Assembly: GCA_022564935.1 (NCBI GenBank)
Contig: JADFKM010000024.1
Coordinates: 1 to 28,563 of the forward strand
From: Candidatus Dadabacteria bacterium
Lineage (GTDB): Bacteria > Desulfobacterota_D > UBA1144 > Nemesobacterales > JADFKM01
Direction: 5' to 3'
DNA length: 28,563 nucleotides
A program made the translations under genes and the position numbers. Each line of letters opens with the position of its first letter. Within the stretch, counting starts at the first letter, position 1. Below the pieces are notes generated by a model. That model made no database searches and was not told the DNA's origin. It was given only the letters and a program-made list of their open reading frames with translations. Positions 7,747-15,366 of the stretch are shown piece by piece.

Positions 7747-7771
7747 TTTAAAGGGCTTCGTTTTTGCAACA

Positions 7772-8127
7772 GTATATATGTGAAAATTTGGGCACGTCCT
7801 AAATGGCAGAGTTACAAGAATTAACTTGGGTCTGTAAAAATAAGGGGCAAAACTACGAAATCGGGATGATCCTATTCTAAATATTCAAATAACCAAATGA
7901 TCAAGCACAGTCATGGACGCACGGCGCGGGCGAAAAGGGCGTTTAGAGGAGCTGTTAATACTAATCCGTACAAACTGTAACTAACTGAATTAGCAATAAG
8001 ATTCTTAAATTAATCCACCTATCCCAACATTTACATATCCACCCAAATGGACACCAAAGGTGCAAACCAAGAAGAAGGAGACTCGTCAGTTATTGACCTA
8101 ACTCCTCTAAAACACAGAAGATAATAG
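7772..8127. other. gene-free stretch between the island and tRNA-Arg
   Basis: I see no full gene. Two short plus-strand frames look peptide-like: about 25 residues from ATG 7803 to a stop at 7878-7880, and about 28 residues from ATG 7898 ending near 7980. Neither has a clear ribosome binding site, and they may be remnants of a degraded gene. No second copy of the tRNA 3' end, which would mark an attachment site, is visible. Confidence 0.35.
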
Positions 8128-8203
8128 TGGCGGGCGATGGGGGATTCGAACCCCCGACCTCTGGCTTCGGAGGCCAGCACTCTATCCACTGAGCTAATCG
8201 CCC
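8128..8203 (-). tRNA. tRNA-Arg (anticodon CCG)
   Basis: Read on the minus strand, the 76 nt gene begins GGGCGAT, pairs with ATCGCCC at the acceptor end, and ends with an encoded CCA (complement TGG at 8128-8130). The D-arm has TTAGCTCAGTGGATAGAG, and the T-arm has the GGTTCGAATCC loop with a 5 bp stem. The anticodon stem CTGGC/GCCAG encloses the loop CTCCGAA, giving anticodon CCG, which reads the arginine codon CGG. The recombinase/toxin-antitoxin island lies on the 3' side of this gene, a common place for integration. Confidence 0.96.
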
Positions 8204-8240
8204 ATACTATACACTAAACTACCCAAGTGATATTTTAATT

Positions 8241-8289
8241 TATCGGCACACAAAGTAAACTCTGCCGATATTATCCGGCATGATATAAT
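8241..8289 (+). promoter_or_regulatory. inverted-repeat operator and -10 box ahead of the AhpD-ArsS cluster
   Basis: TATCGGCA (8241-8248) and TGCCGATA (8263-8270) form a perfect 8 bp inverted repeat with a 14 bp centre. A third half-site, CCGGCA, ends at 8280, giving TGCCG-8-CGGCA. A perfect -10 hexamer TATAAT lies at 8284-8289. The repeat covers the -35 zone, so a dimeric regulator bound there would control the downstream cluster. I cannot name the regulator. Confidence 0.5.
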
Positions 8290-8303
8290 CAAGGAGTTGA
8301 GCA

Positions 8304-8362
8304 ATGAAACGTTAACCCCCGCGTTGCATCTAAATATCGGGGTGTGCGCTCAAGCGTTTTTT
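8304..8362 (+). promoter_or_regulatory. leader with a mini-ORF and a terminator-like hairpin
   Basis: AAGGAG (8291-8296) is correctly spaced before ATG-AAA-CGT-TAA (8304-8315), a three-codon reading frame. Downstream, CGCGTTG (8320-8326) can pair with CAAGCG (8351-8356) with one bulged G, directly followed by six T residues (8357-8362). This looks like a possible attenuator in front of the AhpD-like gene. The stem is weak, so the idea is tentative. Confidence 0.25.
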
Positions 8363-8386
8363 CAATTACATCAAGGAGGAGCTGTT

Positions 8387-8719
8387 ATGGGTGATTACTA
8401 CAAGACTGAGCACCTCGCCGACTTTGGCAAGATAAGTGAAGGGAACGAGGAGCTGGCACAAAAATTCTTTTCTTATTATAACTCAGTTTTCGAGGACGGG
8501 GCCCTTTCCGTGAGGGAGAAGGCCCTCATTGCCCTTGCGGTGTCCCATGCGGTGCAGTGTCCGTACTGCATCGACGCCTACACGAAGGAGTCGCTCCGGC
8601 AGGGGGCCGACCTCGAGCAGATGACCGAGGCCGTTCATGTCTCCACAGCGATCAGGGGCGGGGCGTCGCTCGTACACGGCTTGCAGATGCTCGAGCAGGT
8701 AAAGAAGTCTTCGATGTAG
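8387..8719 (+). CDS. AhpD/carboxymuconolactone-decarboxylase-like protein of the arsenosugar-associated type
   Basis: With the ATG at 8387 (AAGGAGGA at 8373-8380) the protein has 110 residues; a longer frame from TTG 8297 has unlikely leader-derived residues. It has the AhpD/CMD helical fold, with CPYC in SHAVQCPYCIDAYTKESLRQG (Cys about 65 and 68) and a C-terminal RGGASLVHGLQML. In AhpD the residue four after the second Cys is His; here it is Tyr. This CPYCIDAYT form is typical of the small peroxidase-like proteins encoded beside ArsS-type radical SAM enzymes, some of which are selenoproteins; this copy uses Cys. The ArsS-like gene follows after 41 bp. A redox or thiol-arsenic role is inferred from the neighbourhood. 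Confidence 0.85.
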   Translation: MGDYYKTEHLADFGKISEGNEELAQKFFSYYNSVFEDGALSVREKALIALAVSHAVQCPYCIDAYTKESLRQGADLEQMTEAVHVSTAIRGGASLVHGLQMLEQVKKSSM

Positions 8720-8760
8720 TTTGCAGGTTCGGACTGCTCTAAAACCAGATGGAGGTTCGT

Positions 8761-9906
8761 ATGGCTGAGATCCCCGTGCGGCTTGGAAATTTTGCCGGGG
8801 ATGATATTGACCTGACGAGCGCCGAAGCGGGCCCCAAGGGCACCACGACGCTCAGTGCAAGGCGTCTTCCCCTAGCCGATGCGCGCTACCAAACCCGTGT
8901 TCTTGAGTCTCTCGACCTTTCCCATGCCCCCAGTGACGGCAGGTTCGAAAAAGCCGTCGAGACAAGTGGGCTTGCTCCGCTCAGACCCTCGAAGCTTGAG
9001 ATATTCCAGATAAACGTGGGGAAGCTCTGCAACATGACCTGCAGGCACTGCCATGTGGACAGCGGCCCCGACCGCATCGAAGAGAACATGGACAAGGAAA
9101 CTATTAACGCCTGCCTCCGGGCGCTCGACAAAACCGAAGCCCACACGGTAGATATCACCGGAGGCGCGCCGGAGCTGAACCCCCATTTCGCCTACCTCGT
9201 GGAGGAGTGCGTCAAACGGGGCAAGCACATTATCGACCGCTGCAACCTCACTGTGCTGCTGCTTCCCCGTTTCAGGGAGCTTCCGCAGTGGCTGGCTCAG
9301 AGAAAGGTCGAGTTGGTTTGCTCTCTCCCGCATTACAGGCGCAGGAACACAGATGCGCAGAGGGGCAAGGGCACGTTTGAGAGATCCATAGAGGCATTGA
9401 AGCGGCTGAACCGTGTGGGCTACGGGAGCGGCGACCCCGACAGGAGGCTCACGCTTATGACCAATCCCGTGGGCGCTTACCTCTCCGGCTCCCAGGCGTC
9501 GATGGAGCGGGAATGGAAAGAGCACCTTTCAACGAAACACGGCGTGCGTTTCGACCGCCTCATTACAATTAACAACATGCCGATATCGCGTTTTCTGGAG
9601 TGGCTCGAAGAGTCGGGCAATTTGCAGTCCTATATGGAGCTTCTTGTAAACTCATTCAATCCCGCCACAGTGCCGGGGCTGATGTGCCGGAACACGCTTT
9701 CGGTGTCCTGGGACGGGAAGGTCTACGACTGCGACTTCAACCAGATGCTGGAGCTGGAGTCGGTTGCCTCCGACGGGAAACGCCCGACCGTATATGATTT
9801 CGACCCCGCCGGGTTTGCCAACCGAGATATAGTGACTGCGAGGCACTGTTTCGGGTGCACCGCCGGGGCGGGAAGCTCCTGCGGGGGCGCGATTGAAGGG
9901 GATTGA
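8761..9906 (+). CDS. arsS: ArsS-like radical SAM enzyme with C-terminal Cys-rich domain
   Basis: I choose ATG 8761 over ATG 8749 because GGAGG (8751-8755) is properly placed only for the former; the product has 381 residues. An N-terminal extension of about 75 residues precedes the radical SAM core. The iron-sulfur motif CNMTCRHC is at about 90-97, followed by HVDSGPDR and ITGGAPELNP. The C-terminal part has CRNTLSVSWDGKVYDCDFNQ and ends in CFGCTAGAGSSCGGAIEGD, the Cys-rich (DUF3641-type) signature of arsenosugar biosynthesis radical SAM proteins, which add a 5'-deoxyadenosyl group to dimethylarsenite. The partner AhpD-like gene is directly upstream. No arsM methyltransferase is in the window, so the true substrate may differ. 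The TGA stop is not followed by a plausible selenocysteine extension. Confidence 0.85.
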   Translation: MAEIPVRLGNFAGDDIDLTSAEAGPKGTTTLSARRLPLADARYQTRVLESLDLSHAPSDGRFEKAVETSGLAPLRPSKLEIFQINVGKLCNMTCRHCHVDSGPDRIEENMDKETINACLRALDKTEAHTVDITGGAPELNPHFAYLVEECVKRGKHIIDRCNLTVLLLPRFRELPQWLAQRKVELVCSLPHYRRRNTDAQRGKGTFERSIEALKRLNRVGYGSGDPDRRLTLMTNPVGAYLSGSQASMEREWKEHLSTKHGVRFDRLITINNMPISRFLEWLEESGNLQSYMELLVNSFNPATVPGLMCRNTLSVSWDGKVYDCDFNQMLELESVASDGKRPTVYDFDPAGFANRDIVTARHCFGCTAGAGSSCGGAIEGD

Positions 9907-9973
9907 TCTTTAGTATATCGTTAGGCTTTGGCACAATACTGCCGCGGGTGAGCGGGAATCAAGGGAGCACGGT

Positions 9974-11422
9974 TTGATAAGTATTTATAGAAGATTACTG
10001 CAAGCATCTATAATTTTAGCTTTTCTAGTAAGCATCTCGTTATGGGATGCGAGAGCCGAAGACGATATAGAGAGGCTTCAGGAGCAGCTACAGGGGGTCT
10101 TGGAGAGGCTCGACAGGGTCGAGAGTGAAAACACGCGTTTAAGAGAGCAGGTGGAGGAGCTGAACAGGTGGCTCAAGGAGAAGGAGGGAGCGGAGCCTCA
10201 GCCCGCGCCCCATCAGAAGCCGCGGCATACTCCTGCGAAGCCCGGCTCAACTGACGGTACACTCATCGATACTCCCCAGGTAGATGATATAGCGAGGGAA
10301 GCTACGTCTGATAGCGAACTGGAGGGGGACAAAAAACCCGGCCCCGAATTCGGGCTGCACCCCGGTGGAGGGGGGTTCTTCTTACGCGGCGAGGACTACC
10401 ATTTCCGCCTTCTTGGATACGTGCAGGTGGTGGGCTCTGTTTTTGACGACTCGCTGGACAGGGGCGACGGCATGGGAGATTTTTCCATCCGCCGCGCAAG
10501 GCTCGATTTCCTTGCTACATTGTTCGAGAAATGGGAGATCTTTATCGAGATAGACGGCGGCCCGGGGACTGCGAACGCCGAGGACTCCGATTTCGCCCTT
10601 GTAGAGGCCTGGCTCAACTGGCAGATTGTCGGCAAGGCCCTGCAGCTGCGGGTGGGGAAGTACGTGATACCGTTCAGCGAAGAGAACTCCAGGAGCTCAA
10701 GGGACTTCGACACGGTGGAGCGTTTCCTGGCGCTAAACAGCATGTTCCTGCTTCCGGCGCTCGACGTGCAGTTCGGCGGCATGGTTCACGGCGTTTTAGG
10801 GAATGGGGACTGGATCAAGTATTTCCTGGGGATTTATAACGGAAACGGCAGGGCTAACTCGAATTTCTCCGACAACAACAGCGACAAGGAGATACTGGCC
10901 AAGCTCAAGTTCAAGATTTATGAAGGTTTGACCGCGGGCGTGGCGTTTGATTACAGCAAGGAGAGAGAGCAAACCCTCAGCCTGTTCGACCTGGGGTTCG
11001 ACAGGTACGTGTCCGTGACGATTGAGGGAAAGCGTATTGGCATTGGCGGCGACATCTTCTGGCGCCGCGGCCCGTACAGCTTCAGGGCCGAAGGGCTGGT
11101 CTTTTATTTCGACTCGCCGCAGGGCGACGACGTGGGTCTGCTCGGCGGCTTCGTGCAGCCCGCGTATTTTATCTTCGGCGATTCCCTCGGAGGGCTGCAG
11201 CTTCTTTTCCGGACGGAATTGGCGCATCTCGACGCCGACACGGGCACTGACGGCGACACGCTCTGGGCGTTCACCGGGGGCATAAACTGGTTCGTGAACC
11301 CCAACGTGAGGCTGCAAGTAGACGGCATCTACCACTACTTCGACGGCCCGTCTTCGATCCGGGGTTTCGGGGACGGCAGGTGGGTGCCTATGCTCCTCAC
11401 CGAGCTTCAGTACAAATTTTGA
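9974..11422 (+). CDS. OprO/OprP-like outer-membrane porin with coiled coil
   Basis: The 482-residue product starts at TTG 9974, with AAGGGAG (9961-9967) upstream. It has a signal peptide (about 1-28, ending DARA-E), a trimerising coiled coil (about 30-66), a long Pro/Lys/Asp-rich low-complexity linker (about 67-125) and a phosphate-selective-porin-type barrel (about 140-482) with typical segments: RRARLDFLATLFEKWEIFIEIDGG, LRVGKYVIPFSEEN, GGINWFVNPNVRLQVDGIYHYF. It ends in Phe (LQYKF). OprO/P porins pass phosphate or pyrophosphate; arsenate is a phosphate analogue, so its place between arsS and a symporter suggests uptake or release of an oxyanion or an organoarsenic compound (inference). It is unrelated in detail to the porin at 1263-2588. 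Confidence 0.88.
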   Translation: MISIYRRLLQASIILAFLVSISLWDARAEDDIERLQEQLQGVLERLDRVESENTRLREQVEELNRWLKEKEGAEPQPAPHQKPRHTPAKPGSTDGTLIDTPQVDDIAREATSDSELEGDKKPGPEFGLHPGGGGFFLRGEDYHFRLLGYVQVVGSVFDDSLDRGDGMGDFSIRRARLDFLATLFEKWEIFIEIDGGPGTANAEDSDFALVEAWLNWQIVGKALQLRVGKYVIPFSEENSRSSRDFDTVERFLALNSMFLLPALDVQFGGMVHGVLGNGDWIKYFLGIYNGNGRANSNFSDNNSDKEILAKLKFKIYEGLTAGVAFDYSKEREQTLSLFDLGFDRYVSVTIEGKRIGIGGDIFWRRGPYSFRAEGLVFYFDSPQGDDVGLLGGFVQPAYFIFGDSLGGLQLLFRTELAHLDADTGTDGDTLWAFTGGINWFVNPNVRLQVDGIYHYFDGPSSIRGFGDGRWVPMLLTELQYKF

Positions 11423-11443
11423 TCCGACAGTCAGGGTATCGGT

Positions 11444-12841
11444 TTGACGACTTCAACATCATTGTTGTGGGGCGTGTTAATCGTTTACGGGATCGTGGTA
11501 TACCTGATGACCCCCCGAAGGGTCACCCCCGCTCAGTTCTATAGGGGCGGCTCTGCTACGGGGGCCGAGCCTGGCCTCGTTCTTCTGGTGTCAAGCGCCG
11601 CCGTTACGTGGATATTTGCCAAGTCGATAGCCAACGCCGCCTTCCTATCAAGCGCTTTCGGGGTGTTCGGAGGTATCGGATACAGCCTCTACTACATCAG
11701 CTTCTTCACCGCTGCCGTTGCCATTTATTTCATAAGGACGCGTGGAGGCCACGGCTCTCTTGCCGAGTTCCTCACCTCGAAGTACGGCTCTCTTTGCGCA
11801 AAACTGTTCCTCATCGCCATTGCCGTCCGGCTCCTGAATGAGGTGTGGTCGAATACGAAGGTGACGTCCCTGTATTTCGGGCCGGAGGGGAGCGAGGGCT
11901 ACTGGACGGCCGCCGTGGTCGTAACCGCGTTCACCCTTTACTACAGCGTGAGGGGGGGGCTGCGGAGCAGTATGCTCACCGACGGCGCTCAGATGGTTAT
12001 CGCCGCCGTGCTGCTTGTCATAATACTCACTGCGCTCACCCCCGGGCTTGCTCAGAGCGGCCTGCCGCGAGTCGACGCCGCCTCCCAAATGGCGGGGCTT
12101 ACGTTCTGCGGCCTGGCCCTGGTTCAGACCCTCAGCTACCCGTTCCACGACCCCGTTCTAACGGACAGGGCGTTTATCATTGAGCCGAGAAGAATGGTCA
12201 AAGGGATGATCCTTGCGGGCGTGATAAGCGGCGTGTTTATTCTGCTCTTCAGCATCGTCGGCCTTTACGCACGGAGCTTCGGCATCGAGGGAAACCCGTC
12301 GGTAGCCGTGCCCGCGGCGTTCGGCCTGCCAATGCTTCTGGTATTCAATGCCATTATGCTCGCGAGCGCGGGCTCAACGCTCGATTCGACGTTCTCAAGC
12401 TCGGCCAAGCTGGCCGCGCGCGACTGGCCGTCGAATAAAGCGGAGCCGACCAAAATGGAAGTGCGGTATGGTATGTGGATCATGGCCGCTATAGCGCTGC
12501 TCGGCAACCTGCCGCTGCTGAGCATTTACATGGGCGATAAGGTCGGCCCAGCCATAATCTCGGCCACCACCATCAGCGGGACTATGGTGATGGGGCTCGC
12601 CCCGATCTTCCTCCTTTCGTTCATCAAGAGGGCGGGCGCCGTGAGCTTCCACCTCGCCTTCTGGCCCGGGCTTTTGTTCGGCGTGCTGGTCGTTATCGAG
12701 GGGAGTACGGGTATTAGGATTTTCCCCTCGTGGATTGACATAGGCTCCGGTAAGTATGCCGACGACCTGGGGGTCAACGTGTTCGGGCTCGGCGTGTGTG
12801 TACTGGGCTACATCGTGGGCATTTTTTTTGGGAAAAGGTAA
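11444..12841 (+). CDS. sodium:solute symporter (SSS family)
   Basis: This 465-residue protein is almost wholly hydrophobic, with about 12-13 transmembrane segments. It has the SSS-family core: an early ISFFTAAVAIYFIRTRGGHGSLAEFLTSKYG segment, a TDGAQMVIA helix, and the inverted-repeat LeuT-like order. LTDGAQ and the DSTFSSSAKLAARDW stretch (near residues 318-332) match the family. The start appears to be TTG 11444, with AGGGT upstream, 21 bp after the porin stop, so the two are probably co-translated. The substrate is unknown; the context suggests an arsenic-bearing sugar, nucleoside or amino acid-like molecule, but that is inference. Confidence 0.87.
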   Translation: MTTSTSLLWGVLIVYGIVVYLMTPRRVTPAQFYRGGSATGAEPGLVLLVSSAAVTWIFAKSIANAAFLSSAFGVFGGIGYSLYYISFFTAAVAIYFIRTRGGHGSLAEFLTSKYGSLCAKLFLIAIAVRLLNEVWSNTKVTSLYFGPEGSEGYWTAAVVVTAFTLYYSVRGGLRSSMLTDGAQMVIAAVLLVIILTALTPGLAQSGLPRVDAASQMAGLTFCGLALVQTLSYPFHDPVLTDRAFIIEPRRMVKGMILAGVISGVFILLFSIVGLYARSFGIEGNPSVAVPAAFGLPMLLVFNAIMLASAGSTLDSTFSSSAKLAARDWPSNKAEPTKMEVRYGMWIMAAIALLGNLPLLSIYMGDKVGPAIISATTISGTMVMGLAPIFLLSFIKRAGAVSFHLAFWPGLLFGVLVVIEGSTGIRIFPSWIDIGSGKYADDLGVNVFGLGVCVLGYIVGIFFGKR

Positions 12842-12894
12842 TTGTAGCCTGAGGGATGTATTATGTTGGTAGGGTAGTGTGAGGTTGCTCGGAT

Positions 12895-13719
12895 ATGTCG
12901 GGAGAACTTAAATTTCACCAGCTGCCCGGCGTGAACAGGATGGCCGTTATGGGCGGAGCTTACGGCAATCTGCCGGCGCTGGACGCCTGTATTATGGATA
13001 CCCGCTCCCAAAATTGCGATATGCTCTGCTTTATCGGCGACGCAATAGGTTTCTGCGGCCACAGCGACGAAGTGATAGACACAGTTATAAACAACTTCGA
13101 TATTCTGGTCGCGGGCAACCATGAGCAGCAGGCCGTTGGGGGAGAGGAGACCTGCGGCTGCGGCTATTCCTCCCCTGAGGACGAGCGCCTGGGTTGTCTT
13201 GCCTTTGAATACGCTCTCGGCTCTCTCTCGGAGGACAACATAAGGTGGCTCAGCACATGGCCCGATGCCGTCCTCATAGAATGCGGCGGCAAACGCGTGC
13301 TGCTGTGCCACGGCAGCCCTGAGCAGACAAACGAGTTTCTTTACGAATCGGAAATCGAAGAGAGTCAAATCGCCGGATACCTGAAAAAATTCGATGTGGA
13401 CGGGTTTGTCTGCACCCATACGGGACTTCCATGGGTTTACACCCTTGAGGACGGACGTTTTGCTCTAAACTGCGGCGTTGTAGGGAAGCCGGACAACGAC
13501 GGCGACCCCGCCGTGCACTACGGCGTGCTTGAGTTCTCCGGGTCGAAGGTGGAGATAGACGTCCGGCGGGTGCACTACGACCACCTCACATGGGCAGGGA
13601 GGCTCGAAGAGGAGGGCGTGGAGGACGTTTTCGTTTCCCCTCTCAGAACGGGCCTATGGGCGTGCGGAGTGGCAAGCCTTCCGGCACGGGAGCGTGAGAT
13701 GGGAGGAAGCCGCACCTAA
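12895..13719 (+). CDS. metallophosphoesterase-fold protein with a degenerate first metal motif
   Basis: The 274-residue product follows the calcineurin-like metallophosphoesterase order: motif I region GGAYGNLPALDAC (20-32), GD at 48-49, GNHE at 74-77, CHGSP (His139) and CTHTGLPW (His175). The usual motif I DxHGN is GxYGN here, so the Asp and His that bind the first metal are replaced by Gly21 and Tyr23. Later motifs are intact. The protein might bind a single metal or be non-catalytic. Extra cysteines occur in CGCG (87-90) and FCG. It starts at ATG 12895 (GAGG at 12881-12884) after the symporter; a start at Met16 is also possible. A nucleotide- or phosphate-processing role in the cluster is inferred. 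Confidence 0.78.
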   Translation: MSGELKFHQLPGVNRMAVMGGAYGNLPALDACIMDTRSQNCDMLCFIGDAIGFCGHSDEVIDTVINNFDILVAGNHEQQAVGGEETCGCGYSSPEDERLGCLAFEYALGSLSEDNIRWLSTWPDAVLIECGGKRVLLCHGSPEQTNEFLYESEIEESQIAGYLKKFDVDGFVCTHTGLPWVYTLEDGRFALNCGVVGKPDNDGDPAVHYGVLEFSGSKVEIDVRRVHYDHLTWAGRLEEEGVEDVFVSPLRTGLWACGVASLPAREREMGGSRT

Positions 13720-13859
13720 CTGCTATAAGGCTCGTCGTGGGGATTTATATTCGAAAAATAATGTTGGATTGGTTATACAATTTATTAGGGGGCTGTTTCT
13801 GAAGGATAGGCAAAGGAGCTTTTTCTCAAATGTAGAGTCGCTCAAATGGGGGTATTGCG

Positions 13860-15125
13860 GTGGCTGAAAAGCATTTCGATTTCCTTTTCATCGGAGGCGG
13901 CATTTTAGGCTCCGCCGGAGCGATGTGCCTGGCTGAGAAACTCGACGGCTCCGCACGTATCGGCGTAATCGATGTTGACCTGGAAGGGGAGCATTCTTCC
14001 ACCCTTAAGAACGCAGGTGGAGTGAGGTCTACCTGGCGGAACCGCGCCAATATAGAGCTATGCAAATACTCCATCGATTTTTACGAGACCATAAGGGAAG
14101 AGGTGCAGTTCAGACAGCACGGCTACTACTGGATGCACGGCGATAAGTCCTGGGAAGAAATACAACGCAATTACCCCCTGTATGTAGAGTACGGCCTCAA
14201 TGTCGAGCTGTACGCTCATGACAGAATTACCGACATACTGCCGTTTGTCGACAATACCGAAGGCATTGCGGGTGTTTCAATTTCAAGGAAGTCCGGCCTG
14301 CTCGACCACTATTCCCTGCGGGAGTATTACAGAGAAAAAGCCCGGAAACTGGGCGTTGAGTTCGTTGACGGATGCTTCGTTACAGACATAGCGGTGAAGG
14401 ACGGCTCGGTGACCAGCGTTAAGGCTGTGCTTCTATACTCTAAGGGAATGGACGGAGGGTCGGCCGACAGGTCTGAGGCGATAAAGGACTGCCTTCTGAG
14501 TAGCGATGCTCCAACGGGGGGAGAAGAGCTTTCCTTCGGTTGCGGCGCACTGATAAACACCGCAGGGGCTTGGGCGCCCAGGATTGCGCAGCTCTACGGT
14601 TTCACCGACAGCCAAGTTAAGCCCCGGAGGAGGCAGATGGTGGTCATCAATTGCCCGGACGTCGACCTCTCCGGGTACGGAATGGTTATCGATACCTCAG
14701 ACGTCTATTTTCATAAGGATGCGGAGAATATACTCGTCGGGTATTCGAATATCGACGAGGAGTATGGATACAATATCCGGTTCGATTTCGGCGGGATGGA
14801 CGAGGACAGCCCGTTTTTCAGATATATATGGTCGCCGCTCTACAATAGGATTAGCAAGTTCGAGAGGCTTAAGTTTCTCAGGGGGTGGGCCGGGCTTTAT
14901 GCCGAAACCCCCGACAGGTCGGGTTTTCTGGGCAGGGTTCCGGGCTTACTAAATGTGTATGAGTGCTGCGCCCATACGGGAAGGGGGCTTATGATTTCAT
15001 ACGGCGCCGGTACGGCCCTTGCCGACTTAATCACAGACGGTGAGCTCAGGCAGGAGCTTCGCCGCGCCGGGGACCTTTCGAGGGAGCGGCCCGCGGGCGG
15101 GATGTACGAGCAGCTGCATCTTTAG
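13860..15125 (+). CDS. FAD-dependent oxidoreductase of the DAO family
   Basis: The 421-residue protein begins at GTG 13860 with GGGGGT upstream. Its N-terminal dinucleotide-binding motif is FDFLFIGGGILGSAG (residues 6-20), with an acidic end to the second strand (IGVIDVD) and a NAGGVRSTWRN segment. A central substrate domain follows (about 90-300), and the C-terminal FAD-contact region reads GWAGLYAETPDRSGFLGRV...CCAHTGRGLMISYGAG. These are hallmarks of glycine/D-amino-acid oxidase-like (DAO) flavoproteins that oxidise C-N bonds. It is the last gene of the AhpD-ArsS cluster, with a 140 bp gap upstream, and could oxidise a sugar- or amine-linked intermediate. Substrate unknown. Confidence 0.85.
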   Translation: MAEKHFDFLFIGGGILGSAGAMCLAEKLDGSARIGVIDVDLEGEHSSTLKNAGGVRSTWRNRANIELCKYSIDFYETIREEVQFRQHGYYWMHGDKSWEEIQRNYPLYVEYGLNVELYAHDRITDILPFVDNTEGIAGVSISRKSGLLDHYSLREYYREKARKLGVEFVDGCFVTDIAVKDGSVTSVKAVLLYSKGMDGGSADRSEAIKDCLLSSDAPTGGEELSFGCGALINTAGAWAPRIAQLYGFTDSQVKPRRRQMVVINCPDVDLSGYGMVIDTSDVYFHKDAENILVGYSNIDEEYGYNIRFDFGGMDEDSPFFRYIWSPLYNRISKFERLKFLRGWAGLYAETPDRSGFLGRVPGLLNVYECCAHTGRGLMISYGAGTALADLITDGELRQELRRAGDLSRERPAGGMYEQLHL

Positions 15126-15306
15126 AATCTTAAAAATATACCAAATCCATATCTCAATCTGCATTTTCTGCCCCGATATTACCGACTTCCCTCCCGAAAA
15201 ACGGCTTAGACCGTCGGCACAGCGTTTTATTAAGCCGGCTGCGCACCGGTCGAGCGCACTTCTTTATCACGTAATACAACTAATTTGCAGGGTTAGAAAG
15301 AAACAC

Positions 15307-15338
15307 TTGACTCTGTAGTATAGTACGGACTTTATACT
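15307..15338 (+). promoter_or_regulatory. mer-type promoter and MerR operator
   Basis: TTGACT (15307-15312) and TATACT (15333-15338) are separated by 20 bp, longer than the normal 17, as in promoters activated by MerR through DNA distortion. Between them lies a dyad, CTGTAG-TATA-GTACGG, close to the classic mer operator (CCGTAC...GTACGG) with two mismatches in the left arm. AAGGAGG and the merR ATG follow, so the promoter drives merR and the genes downstream in one direction, not divergently as in Tn21 and Tn501. No other clear feature is seen in the 180 bp upstream. Confidence 0.85.
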
Positions 15339-15366
15339 TATAAGAAACGTAAAAGGAGGCGTGACC

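Larger units (their letters stand above)
7013..7771 (-). repeat. three same-orientation copies of TGTTGCAAAA
   Basis: TGTTGCAAAA reads on the minus strand at 7022-7013, 7106-7097 and 7771-7762. Two copies lie in the recombinase upstream region; the third lies beyond the antitoxin promoter. The toxin-antitoxin pair is thus flanked by directly repeated motifs. They may be recombination half-sites or the scar of insertion of the toxin-antitoxin cassette. Confidence 0.4.

Noticed and set aside
7772-8203. tRNA-Arg as the attachment site of the recombinase island
   Set aside because: The recombinase is a resolvase/invertase type, not a tyrosine integrase, and I could not find a second copy of the tRNA 3' end.
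8297-8386. N-terminal extension of the AhpD-like gene from TTG 8297
   Set aside because: The TTG directly abuts AAGGAG, the residues do not fit the family, and ATG 8387 has a well-spaced AAGGAGGA.
9904-9930. TGA of the ArsS-like gene as a selenocysteine codon
   Set aside because: Some relatives are selenoproteins, but the CFGCTAGAGSSCGG ending is already complete and only a few codons lie between this TGA and the next stop, with no convincing SECIS hairpin.
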